A DNA stretch of 64,000 nucleotides from UBA6022 sp032154105 (GTDB lineage: Bacteria > Patescibacteriota > Saccharimonadia > Saccharimonadales > Saccharimonadaceae), in assembly GCA_032154105.1 (NCBI GenBank), contig JALDYI010000003.1:20540-84539 (forward strand), read 5' to 3'. The notes beneath the pieces were generated by a model. The model worked only from the letters and a program-made list of their open reading frames with translations. It was not told the origin of the DNA and searched no databases. The position numbers were made by a program, and so were the translations under genes. Positions 39,219 to 47,312 of the stretch are shown in pieces; positions within the stretch are counted from its first letter, which is position 1, and each line of letters opens with the position of its first letter.

Positions 39219-41443
39219 GCGAGGTCATCCATACTGTTGATTAACACGTCACGTGGGCGCGAACCATCGGCGGCTCCAATCACACCCTGCTCTTCCATCT
39301 CTTCGATGATACGAGCGGCACGGGCATAGCCGATGCGCAGACGACGCTGCAGAAGACTTGTACTTGCCTTGCGAGCCTCGATCACAACGCGGAGCGCATC
39401 TTTGTACATGTCGTCCCCACTGCCAGCGTCGAAGTCCATCACAACCCCGCCCTTACCATTGAGCTGAACTGGTTGCGAAACAATTTCGTCGTTGTACTGC
39501 GGAGCAGATTGCATGCGCAGATGATCGGTAATCTTCATCACCTCTTCATCCATCACCCAGGCGCCTTGGATACGCTTTGGTTTATTCATACCAGATGTCA
39601 GCATTAACATATCTCCCTGACCGAGTAGCTTTTCAGCGCCCACCTGGTCAAGAATCGTGCGGCTATCTACTTGAGAGGCAACTGTAAAGGCGATACGAGC
39701 GGGAACGTTGGCCTTAATTAGACCCGTGATAACATCAACCGACGGACGCTGAGTGGCAAGTACTAGGTGAATACCAACAGCACGTGCCTTTTGCGCCAAC
39801 CGAACAATCAACGCTTCAACATCTCGAGCCGCTACCATCATAAGGTCAGCCAACTCATCGATGACAATAACAATGTATGGCATTGCACCATCGTCGACTT
39901 GCTGTGAATTACCGTCTTCATCTTCAATAGAAATCTTCTTACCGCCAGACTCTAGCTTCTGGTTGTAGCTCTTAATGTCACGGAGCTTCTCTTCAGCAAG
40001 CAACTTATAGCGTCGCTCCATCTCGTTGACCGCCCACTTCAGTGCACTGATTGTTTTCTCAGGCTCCGTAATAACGGGAGTAAGCAGATGTGGAATATCT
40101 TCGTATGGCGCCATTTCGACCTGCTTCGGGTCAACCAAAATCAGCTTCATTTGACTCGGACTATTACGATACAACAGGCTCGTAAGAAGCGTGTTGATCA
40201 TAACCGATTTACCGGAACCAGTCTGACCAGCGATCAAAAGGTGGGGCATTTTATTGAGCTCACCGACCACCGCTTCACCAGAAATATCCTTACCGATTGC
40301 AAAGCTAAGCGGCTCATGACCGTGCTTCCACTGCTTGCTGGTGAGGATACCATACAGTCGCACATCGGCTGCCTTGCGGTTTGGTACCTCAATACCCACT
40401 GCACGCTGGCCAGGAATCGGCGCCTCGATGCGAAGTGACTGTGCGGCAAGATTGAGCGCGATATTAGTTTCAAGCGCCGTGATGCGAGTCAGCTTGACGC
40501 CACTTGGTGGACGAAGCGTATACTGCGTCACCTTCGGGCCGATATTGGCGCCCTCCATCTCGACATCAATACTAAATTCGCTGAGTGTATCGCGAATCGT
40601 CTGGGCATTCTGCTGAACGTCGCCTGCATCAGCCGGAGATTGTTTCTTTTCAAGTAGATCGACGCTTGGCGCGCGCCAGTTTGGATCGTTTACAGATACA
40701 AGAGCGGATTGCTCTTCGGCACCCTTATCGCGTGCGACACTTCCACGTAGACTTGAGCGATGGGCAGATTTTTTCTCTTCTTTCTTCACTTCGGCCGCAT
40801 CAAGCATCGGCACGCCGGCGTTGAGCTTAATTTCAGCCATCGGCGCTGCCACTTTCGGCTCCGAAGCAGCTGCGGCCGTGCGCATCACCTTAACATTAGC
40901 TTCTTGCTCGGCCATATCACGACGGGACAGTTCCCATAATTTCTTGATCACCGTAATTGGTGAAATACGCAGCACAAAGAGTGCGGTAATACAGATCAGA
41001 AGAACATATACAAACGCCGCAACACCGCTATCGACAAGCGCCAGCATAGCACCATTGGCAATATCACCTATAAACCCGCCGGTCGTCTTACCTTCGGCGC
41101 TCTTCATAAGCCCAAACAGTCCAGCAAACCAGACGATCATCAAGAAAGCCGCGAATTTGACGACAAATGAAATCCGATTGTTATCAGCCCGGAAAATCTC
41201 AACTGCAATATATACAAATAAAAGTGGCAAGATATAGACTGCGTAGCCAACGGTATTTATCGCTGCTTGATGAAGCCATTCAAGAATTGGACCGCCCGCC
41301 CCAAACCAAGCAACGACGAATAGGATTGAAATAGCTATGAGGAAAACAGCACCGACCTGTGCCCAGAACCCGTCGGGCAGACTATGCCGTGGAGCTGCTT
41401 TGACGGGTGCTTTTTTGCGTGTTGATTTTCTCTTTTGTGCCAT
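39203..41443 (-). CDS. ftsK: DNA translocase FtsK/SpoIIIE
   Basis: 746 aa. Four or five N-terminal TM helices (about residues 25-185), a short charged linker, then the alpha/beta motor: FAIGKDISGEAVVGEL, Walker A IAGQTGSGKSVMINTLL, Walker B YIVIVIDELADLMM, LATQRPSVDVITGLIKANVP. The gamma winged helix at the C-terminus (RRLRIGYARAARIIEEMEEQGVI) reads KOPS-like sites. Pumps chromosomal DNA through the septum and likely activates the Xer recombinase at 12260. A TATAAT is 11 nt before the ATG. Confidence 0.96.
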   Translation of the reverse strand: MAQKRKSTRKKAPVKAAPRHSLPDGFWAQVGAVFLIAISILFVVAWFGAGGPILEWLHQAAINTVGYAVYILPLLFVYIAVEIFRADNNRISFVVKFAAFLMIVWFAGLFGLMKSAEGKTTGGFIGDIANGAMLALVDSGVAAFVYVLLICITALFVLRISPITVIKKLWELSRRDMAEQEANVKVMRTAAAASEPKVAAPMAEIKLNAGVPMLDAAEVKKEEKKSAHRSSLRGSVARDKGAEEQSALVSVNDPNWRAPSVDLLEKKQSPADAGDVQQNAQTIRDTLSEFSIDVEMEGANIGPKVTQYTLRPPSGVKLTRITALETNIALNLAAQSLRIEAPIPGQRAVGIEVPNRKAADVRLYGILTSKQWKHGHEPLSFAIGKDISGEAVVGELNKMPHLLIAGQTGSGKSVMINTLLTSLLYRNSPSQMKLILVDPKQVEMAPYEDIPHLLTPVITEPEKTISALKWAVNEMERRYKLLAEEKLRDIKSYNQKLESGGKKISIEDEDGNSQQVDDGAMPYIVIVIDELADLMMVAARDVEALIVRLAQKARAVGIHLVLATQRPSVDVITGLIKANVPARIAFTVASQVDSRTILDQVGAEKLLGQGDMLMLTSGMNKPKRIQGAWVMDEEVMKITDHLRMQSAPQYNDEIVSQPVQLNGKGGVVMDFDAGSGDDMYKDALRVVIEARKASTSLLQRRLRIGYARAARIIEEMEEQGVIGAADGSRPRDVLINSMDDLASDSL

Positions 41444-41523
41444 AAACTGTTCTTATTATAAGCGCTTTCGCGACTGATTGATATGGCATATTATAGCAAA
41501 AATTACAATATTTTGCAAGAGGC

Positions 41524-41832
41524 TTATGCTAGCGTAGCCGACTTTTCAGTCGCCTCTGCAAAAGGCACAACTTGGGGGCGGCGATATTTCAAAATAAGGG
41601 CAATCATAACGATATAAAATGCGATCCAGGCGGCACACATAACGGCATAAAGTGTATCCTTTACTTCAATAGCGTAAAGCAGCGAAATCGACTGCACCGC
41701 CGCCCACGTCACCCACGTCGTTAAGCTGAGTTCATCCGACTGCTTGGTCTGAATTAATTTTCGAAGCTGCGGCACTCCAGCGGAAATTGCCACGATCGAA
41801 CCGAGGATATACAAAATATGAATAAGTGGCAT
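41524..41832 (-). CDS. PQ-loop / SemiSWEET-like membrane protein
   Basis: 102 aa, three TM helices. The PQ-loop motif is seen as ISAGVPQLRKLIQTKQSDE, followed by SLTTWVTWAAVQ. SemiSWEETs are dimeric sugar uniporters; other three-helix PQ-loop proteins have different substrates, so the substrate is open. Monocistronic; weak GAAGAAAC ribosome site. Confidence 0.75.
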   Translation of the reverse strand: MPLIHILYILGSIVAISAGVPQLRKLIQTKQSDELSLTTWVTWAAVQSISLLYAIEVKDTLYAVMCAAWIAFYIVMIALILKYRRPQVVPFAEATEKSATLA

Positions 41833-41901
41833 CTGTTTCTTCTGTTTATGTTTGCTTGGTGTATTAATATAATAATAACATAAGAATTATAATAAAGCAA
41901 T

Positions 41902-41930
41902 AGAAAACCCCTCGCTTGGAGGGGTTTTCT
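41902..41930 (-). terminator. Terminator of the first RNase J gene
   Basis: AGAAAACCCCTC pairs with GAGGGGTTTTC on the minus strand, 15 nt after the stop. Confidence 0.85.
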
Positions 41931-41945
41931 AAATAGAGAGACCTA

Positions 41946-44108
41946 CTAGTACGGGCGTGTATCTTGAGCTTGTCGCGCCTGCGTATCGTTAGCTTCGGTA
42001 TCAGGCACTTGTGGAGCTGGGAACTTTTTTGGCTCCGGGCGTGGACCACGAGTGTCGTTATTACGACGCTGCGGGCGACCTTCGCCACTTCCCTGTGCTT
42101 GGCCTTGGCCCTGCGCACGGTTTTGGCCACCGCCGCCACCGCCGATTTCGTTGATCACCGGGATCACGATTGGCGTGCGACGAGTCTGGTCGTAGAGAAT
42201 GTGAGTAATCTCATCTTTGAGTTCCTTTTTGAGAACATCCATATCAATGCGCTTACCACCAATACGAGCCACCTTTTGCTTAAGATACTGACGGATCATT
42301 CCCATTAGCTCTTCGCTGTCGCGGAGATAAATAAACCCACGAGAGATGATGTCTGGGCTCGTCATAAGACGACCACTGCCACGGGCAAGTGTCAGGACAA
42401 CCACAAACATACCTTCGGCCGCCATGTGGATACGATCCTTGAGGACAACTTCTGATACGATTGCGCCGCTGTCGTCGTACATATTACCACCGACCTGAAT
42501 ACGGCCGTTCTTGCGCGCGCCATCAACATCGATTTCAATCACGTCACCACTATCACAGACAAAGATGTTGTCGCGTGGAATACCAGCTTCTTTTTCCGCA
42601 AGCTCGGCATTGTGGACAAGCATGTGGAATTCTCCGTGAATTGGCATGTAGTATGTTGGGTTCAAGGCGTTAATCAGCTTAACGTGATCATCGTAGTAGC
42701 CGTGACCAGAAAGGTGAAGTGGACCAACACCCGTGAGGTGCGTTTTGCCGTTTTGGATAACATCGCTACCTTCACGCATCAGACCGTCAACCGTACGTGT
42801 CACGTACTTTTCGTTACCAGGAATAGCATTTGAGCTAAAGACAATAACGTCTGAGTTTTTGATCTTGATAAACTTGTGTGAACCAGTTGCCATGCGGTTA
42901 AGTACCGCGTTAAACTCACCTTGTGAACCAGTACAAACGATCGTTACTTTACCGTCAGGTAGCTTCACGACGTCTTCCATCTTCACGACAACATCTTTAG
43001 GGATCTTGATGACGCCAGCACGAAGGGCTACTTCGAGGTTCTGGATCATAGAGTAGCCGGCAAAGGCAACCTTACGGTCATGCTTTTTGGCTTCTTCCAA
43101 GATTACCTGCATACGGTGAATTTGAGATGAGAAACAGCTCAGGATAAGACGGCTGTTTGGATATTTGTCCATCACCTGGCCCATTGATACCTGAATATCA
43201 AACTCACCGTGCTCGTGCCCACCTTCTGACTCACAGTTGGTTGACTCGTTCATGAGCATCAAGATGCCTTCTTTGCTGGCAATCTCAGTCATGCGCTCGA
43301 GGTCGAACTTCTTACCATCAACTGGAGCATCTTCGAAGCGCCAGTCACCTGTGTCGATAAGTACACCGAGTGGCGTACGGATAACCACGGCAGTTGCATC
43401 TGGGATTGAGTGGTTTACGCGGACAAGCTCGATATTGAAGCTATCACCAAGCTGCACACGTTCATGCGCCTCTGGGTCAAGCTCGTTGTACTCTGGCTCA
43501 TAGCCGCTTGTCGCCTCTTCCATTGTGCGCTTTACCATACCGAGCGTGAACTTACTACCGTAGACCGGTGCAGGAATCTTGTCGATAATGTGACGGAAGG
43601 CGCCGATGTGATCGAGGTGACCGTGCGTAAAGACAACACCACGTATCTTGTGCTTGTTCTCTTCGAGGTAGCTAATATCAGGGGTAATGTAGTTAATGCC
43701 TGGGTAATCTGAGCCCGGGAACAAGAAACCCATATCGATGACAATAATATCATTATCGTACTCAATCGCCATACAGTTTTTACCAATACCCATTTCACCA
43801 AGACCACCGATTGGCATGATCTTTAGCTTTGGTGCATTGCTACCGCGCGGCTGGCGCTTTTGATCGGCAAGACTAAACTGACGACCCTGGTAGCCATTGT
43901 AAATAGATTTGTTCACCGGCACATTAATGACGTGCTGAGAGGCTCGAACGTTAACGTTCTCACTCGTACGGCGCTGAGCACGAAATACTTCGCCTTTGCG
44001 TGTTGTCGTACTGTTGAGCACGGTGTTGTTAGACTTTTGTCGTTGCTGCTGTTGCGGACGCTTGTTTTGATCGTCTGCTTGCGTGTTACCGAGTCTTCGT
44101 TGACCCAT
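41946..44108 (-). CDS. rnj: Ribonuclease J (paralogue 1, long form)
   Basis: 720 aa. Endo- and 5'-3' exoribonuclease of mRNA decay. A Gln/Arg-rich disordered N-extension of about 90 residues (QQQQRQKS) precedes the MBL domain with IGGLGEMGIGKNC, HGHLDH (zinc ligands), DTGDWRFE and the beta-CASP domain (IVCTGSQGE, SGHGYYDDH, IHGEFHM). A further disordered C-tail (GGGGGQNRAQGQGQAQG) may be an RNA or protein docking region. Monocistronic. Confidence 0.93.
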   Translation of the reverse strand: MGQRRLGNTQADDQNKRPQQQQRQKSNNTVLNSTTTRKGEVFRAQRRTSENVNVRASQHVINVPVNKSIYNGYQGRQFSLADQKRQPRGSNAPKLKIMPIGGLGEMGIGKNCMAIEYDNDIIVIDMGFLFPGSDYPGINYITPDISYLEENKHKIRGVVFTHGHLDHIGAFRHIIDKIPAPVYGSKFTLGMVKRTMEEATSGYEPEYNELDPEAHERVQLGDSFNIELVRVNHSIPDATAVVIRTPLGVLIDTGDWRFEDAPVDGKKFDLERMTEIASKEGILMLMNESTNCESEGGHEHGEFDIQVSMGQVMDKYPNSRLILSCFSSQIHRMQVILEEAKKHDRKVAFAGYSMIQNLEVALRAGVIKIPKDVVVKMEDVVKLPDGKVTIVCTGSQGEFNAVLNRMATGSHKFIKIKNSDVIVFSSNAIPGNEKYVTRTVDGLMREGSDVIQNGKTHLTGVGPLHLSGHGYYDDHVKLINALNPTYYMPIHGEFHMLVHNAELAEKEAGIPRDNIFVCDSGDVIEIDVDGARKNGRIQVGGNMYDDSGAIVSEVVLKDRIHMAAEGMFVVVLTLARGSGRLMTSPDIISRGFIYLRDSEELMGMIRQYLKQKVARIGGKRIDMDVLKKELKDEITHILYDQTRRTPIVIPVINEIGGGGGGQNRAQGQGQAQGSGEGRPQRRNNDTRGPRPEPKKFPAPQVPDTEANDTQARQAQDTRPY

Positions 44109-44235
44109 AATGTATTATTTCTCCTTTGTTTTGAAATAAATTATATATGCAAAATAAAATACGAGGAGAGGGGTTTATCTGAGAATGACAGCCGTTACCC
44201 TCTTTGTAAGTGTCTTCTACTATAGCAAGTCGAAG

Positions 44236-44838
44236 CTATTTTGGCAAGGTAGCATCATTTTTGATCATCGCCGCAACAGCCAGGAAATCATCAATGAGCG
44301 TCTGTCGCAGACTGCCATTATACAGAGCGGCGGCCGGGTGGTAGAGCGGTACAATCAACCACTCACCTTCACGACCATCATGAAGTTTCACTGTTTTATG
44401 AACTGCGTGACCATGAACCTGACCAATCTTTGCACCCGGTAAAAAATACTCCATACTGTGACGACCGAGCGTAATTATGACTTTGGGATTGATAATCTCA
44501 AGCTGGCGTAGCAAATACGGCCAGAACGCCGTCTTTTCATCGGGGCGTGGATCGCGGTTATTCGGCGGTCGATACTTCACAATATTAGTGGTGTACACAT
44601 CGCTACGCTCCATATCAGCCTGGGCGAGCATTTCATTCAAGAACTTGCCGGCCGCACCGACAAACGGCAAGCCTTGCTCATCCTCATTCTTACCAGGCGC
44701 CTCACCGATAAACACAATGTCAGCCTCTGGGTTGCCGTCGCCCATAACAAGCTGAATCGCTTGATCTGCCAATTCAAGACAGACGTTTTGCGAAACAATT
44801 TCAGTGGCCAAGTGATCGAGCCGTGATTGCTTATCCAT
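44236..44838 (-). CDS. Uracil-DNA glycosylase, family 4/5-like without iron-sulfur cysteines
   Basis: 200 aa. Removes uracil from DNA. Motifs: FIGEAPGKNEDEQGLPFVG (water-activating and binding loop), FLNEML, TNIVKYRPPNNRDP and the uracil-specific HPAAALYN. Family 4 enzymes bind a [4Fe-4S] cluster with four Cys; here only C20 is present (NVCLEL) and the usual KCRPP Cys is Tyr89, so the cluster should be absent. The start overlaps the stop of a 35-codon ORF (TAATG), implying translation by coupling. Confidence 0.85.
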   Translation of the reverse strand: MDKQSRLDHLATEIVSQNVCLELADQAIQLVMGDGNPEADIVFIGEAPGKNEDEQGLPFVGAAGKFLNEMLAQADMERSDVYTTNIVKYRPPNNRDPRPDEKTAFWPYLLRQLEIINPKVIITLGRHSMEYFLPGAKIGQVHGHAVHKTVKLHDGREGEWLIVPLYHPAAALYNGSLRQTLIDDFLAVAAMIKNDATLPK

Positions 44839-44945
44839 TAGCGCCGTTTATTTAACTGCTTTTTAATTTGTCGCCACACTCTTGGCGCAACCCACTGGAG
44901 GAGCTTAAGAAAAATGGTTGACTTGAGTAATCGTGCCCATATCAT
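44838..44945 (-). CDS. 35-aa basic leader peptide upstream of the uracil-DNA glycosylase
   Basis: MIWARLLKSTIFLKLLQWVA followed by 15 residues ending QLNKRR. The -10 TATAAT (44957-44952) lies 6 nt before its ATG, and its TAA overlaps the glycosylase ATG. The glycosylase itself has no separate ribosome site, so translation of this ORF should be needed to express it. The peptide is amphipathic and strongly basic and could sit on the membrane. Whether it works as a protein or only as a coupling leader is unknown. Confidence 0.65.
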   Translation of the reverse strand: MIWARLLKSTIFLKLLQWVAPRVWRQIKKQLNKRR

Positions 44946-44951
44946 ACTTAT

Positions 44952-44957
44952 ATTATA
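44952..44957 (-). promoter_or_regulatory. -10 box of the leaderless glycosylase operon
   Basis: Perfect TATAAT on the minus strand, 6 nt before the ATG of the 35-aa ORF. No good -35 is seen. Confidence 0.65.
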
Positions 44958-45064
44958 CCGCGCTTTTGACTACCTTGCCCAGTAAGAAGAAAAAGGACTT
45001 ATCCTTATTTCTTTATAGGTATAGTATGGCATCGAGCAAATTAAGATGCCGATAGCGCTAGTAC

Positions 45065-45094
45065 TAAAGAGAGCCTCATATGAAGCTCTCTTTC
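45065..45094 (-). terminator. Hairpin downstream of the second RNase J gene
   Basis: AAAGAGAGC pairs with GCTCTCTTT with a 10-nt loop, about 95 nt after the stop. Short T tract. Confidence 0.6.
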
Positions 45095-45187
45095 TATAGC
45101 GATAGTCGTTTGCTAAACGTCCTTTATCGAAAGACTCAGTTGTCCGCGACTGAGGGTAAGCTCGGCATGGAGATATTCTCGATCGGC

Positions 45188-47041
45188 TTATTCGCAGACG
45201 TCAGCCACGGGTTTTTGGAGAATATTCGTCTGGCCTCGCGGGCCGACAACATTCACCACAACAACTACCATTGGCGTACAATGAGCTTGTTCGTAGAGCA
45301 GATGCTCAAGCACCTCGCGCAGAGACTGCCTGAGAGTGTCGAGGTTTGCACGCGTTTTTCGAAGCCTTGCCAGCTGCTGTCGAGCCTGCGCTCGAAGCAT
45401 ATCGAGAAGATCGCCGTTGTCTCGAATCGCAATCGCACCACGAGTAATGATGTCTGGACTAGATAGCAGTTGGCCACTGCGCTTGTCGAGCGTCACCATG
45501 ACAACCATAAAGCCATCATCGCGCAGCAGCATGCGGTCACGTGTTACGATCTCGGGTACGACACTGCCGGTCTGGTCGACAAGCAGTGAGCCCGAGGTGA
45601 CTTTGCCTGCAACCCTTGCCGCCTGCCTACTGTCAATATCTAGCACGTCGCCGTTGTCGAGCATAAAGATATCTTTATCATCCAAGCCTGCTGCCAATCC
45701 CACGTCGCGGTGATACTGGCGGTTGAGTGCGCCGCCATAAATTGGCAATAAATACCGCGGCCGAGTGAGGTGGATCATTTCGGCACTCTCATCACGATTG
45801 CCATGACCAGAAACGTGCAGCGGGCCACAGCCGTCAATTTCGTGCGTTGGATGACGGAACTGTTTGACGCCAATACGCGCTAGGTGGTCGCCAATTTGCT
45901 GATAACCCTGTTCGTTTCCTGGAATTGGCGTGCTACTGATAATCACACTGTCACCCTTTTTTAGCTTGATAAAGCGGTGTTCGCCTGTCGCCATCCGGCT
46001 CATAGCAGCGCCCGGCTCACCCTGGCCACCGGTACAGATAACCACCAGCTGATTGTCTGACAATGTCCCGGCATCCGCCATGGCGACAAGCGTATTCTTT
46101 GGTACTTTTAGATTACCGAGGCGCACCGCTAGCTCGGCCGTTGCCATCATACTACGGCCATCGAATGCCACTTTACGCCCCTGTTCGTGCGCAGCCGCAA
46201 TAATCATTTGAACGCGGTTCATATTACTCGAAAAAACAGTCGCAAATACACGGCCTTTCGCTGTCGACATGATGTCATGGAAGCTTTTTTGTAACGTGTG
46301 CTCGGTCAGCGTACGCCCAGGCTTCGTAGTATTGGTACTTTCACTCATCAGCAAGAGTACTCCCTCATCACCCAGCTGCTTGAGCCGCGCTATGTCGGTT
46401 GGTCGTGTATCGAGTGGCTCTGGATCAAGCCGGAAATCACCAGTATTGATAATGCGCCCTATGGGCGTATCTACCACGATAGCCGATGATTCAGGAATAG
46501 AGTGTGTCACTCGCACGAGCTCAATCATCAGTGTGCCGAGCCGTACCGTTTCATGCGTATCCATATTCAAGACATTCGCCTCGACTGCAATATTCAGGCC
46601 GTCTTCACGCGCCTTCTCAAACTGGGTCTGCACTAGGCCGATAGTAAACTGACTACCAAATACCGGCGCTGGATAGTTTGGCAAGACATGCACCAGCGCG
46701 CCGATATGATCGAGGTGGCCGTGACTTATGACGTAGCCGCGCAGTTTATGCTTGATCGTTTGCAGATAATCGGTCGCAGGAATGGCATAATTAATCCCTG
46801 GCACATCCACTCCGAGATCAAAGCCACAGTCTAGAATCAGTGCGTCGTTACCATATTCCAGTACGATCAAATTCTTTTCACCAATGCCATTTTGGCCACC
46901 AAGCGGTGTGATACGCAGCGTGGCGTTTGGCTTTGGCAACGCTCGCGCTTTTGTCGTACGATACTGGCGCAGTTGCCGATCAACACTTTCGCCCTTACGA
47001 CGACTGAGGCGTCGCAGATCGGATTGTTTTTGTTGTTTCAT
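45188..47041 (-). CDS. Ribonuclease J (paralogue 2)
   Basis: 617 aa. Same MBL/beta-CASP order as paralogue 1: LGGQNGIGEKN, SHGHLDHIGAL (complete zinc motif), NTGDFRLD, VICTGGQGEPG, SGHGNRDES. A short basic N-tail (RRLSRRKGESVDRQLRQYR) replaces the long Q-rich extension, and the disordered C-tail is missing. Because the metal motif is intact it is probably active, unlike a purely structural J2 partner. GGGAG ribosome site; leader of about 270 nt to the pnp end. Confidence 0.92.
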   Translation of the reverse strand: MKQQKQSDLRRLSRRKGESVDRQLRQYRTTKARALPKPNATLRITPLGGQNGIGEKNLIVLEYGNDALILDCGFDLGVDVPGINYAIPATDYLQTIKHKLRGYVISHGHLDHIGALVHVLPNYPAPVFGSQFTIGLVQTQFEKAREDGLNIAVEANVLNMDTHETVRLGTLMIELVRVTHSIPESSAIVVDTPIGRIINTGDFRLDPEPLDTRPTDIARLKQLGDEGVLLLMSESTNTTKPGRTLTEHTLQKSFHDIMSTAKGRVFATVFSSNMNRVQMIIAAAHEQGRKVAFDGRSMMATAELAVRLGNLKVPKNTLVAMADAGTLSDNQLVVICTGGQGEPGAAMSRMATGEHRFIKLKKGDSVIISSTPIPGNEQGYQQIGDHLARIGVKQFRHPTHEIDGCGPLHVSGHGNRDESAEMIHLTRPRYLLPIYGGALNRQYHRDVGLAAGLDDKDIFMLDNGDVLDIDSRQAARVAGKVTSGSLLVDQTGSVVPEIVTRDRMLLRDDGFMVVMVTLDKRSGQLLSSPDIITRGAIAIRDNGDLLDMLRAQARQQLARLRKTRANLDTLRQSLREVLEHLLYEQAHCTPMVVVVVNVVGPRGQTNILQKPVADVCE

Positions 47042-47257
47042 TTTTTCTCCCTAGAGACGAAGCCTGCCCACTATACGAATACAGCGTGTAGTCGTAAAGC
47101 GAGATCGAGAGCCTCGCGTATTTGTTATAAAAGATTGAACAAGATAGTTCTTGGCCAAATGTAAACGACATATATTCGCTCTGATTTGCTCAAGAGATAC
47201 TGTAAGAAAGAAATGCTTTTACAAGCTTATTATGTTTAACTTTAACATACAACATAA

Positions 47258-47290
47258 AAAATAGCAAGCACTACGGCGTGCTTGCTATTA
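47258..47290 (-). terminator. Terminator of pnp
   Basis: AATAGCAAGCAC pairs with GTGCTTGCTATT, then TTTTTTATG on the minus strand. Confidence 0.85.
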
Positions 47291-47312
47291 CGTATGGGCC
47301 CGTCTTGATCCT

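Noticed and set aside
46995..47171. 58-codon open frame upstream of and overlapping the second RNase J start
   Set aside because: It has an ATG and continues into the rnj gene in another frame, but there is no ribosome site, the -10 fit is poor, and the RNase J Shine-Dalgarno lies inside it. Treated as leader sequence.
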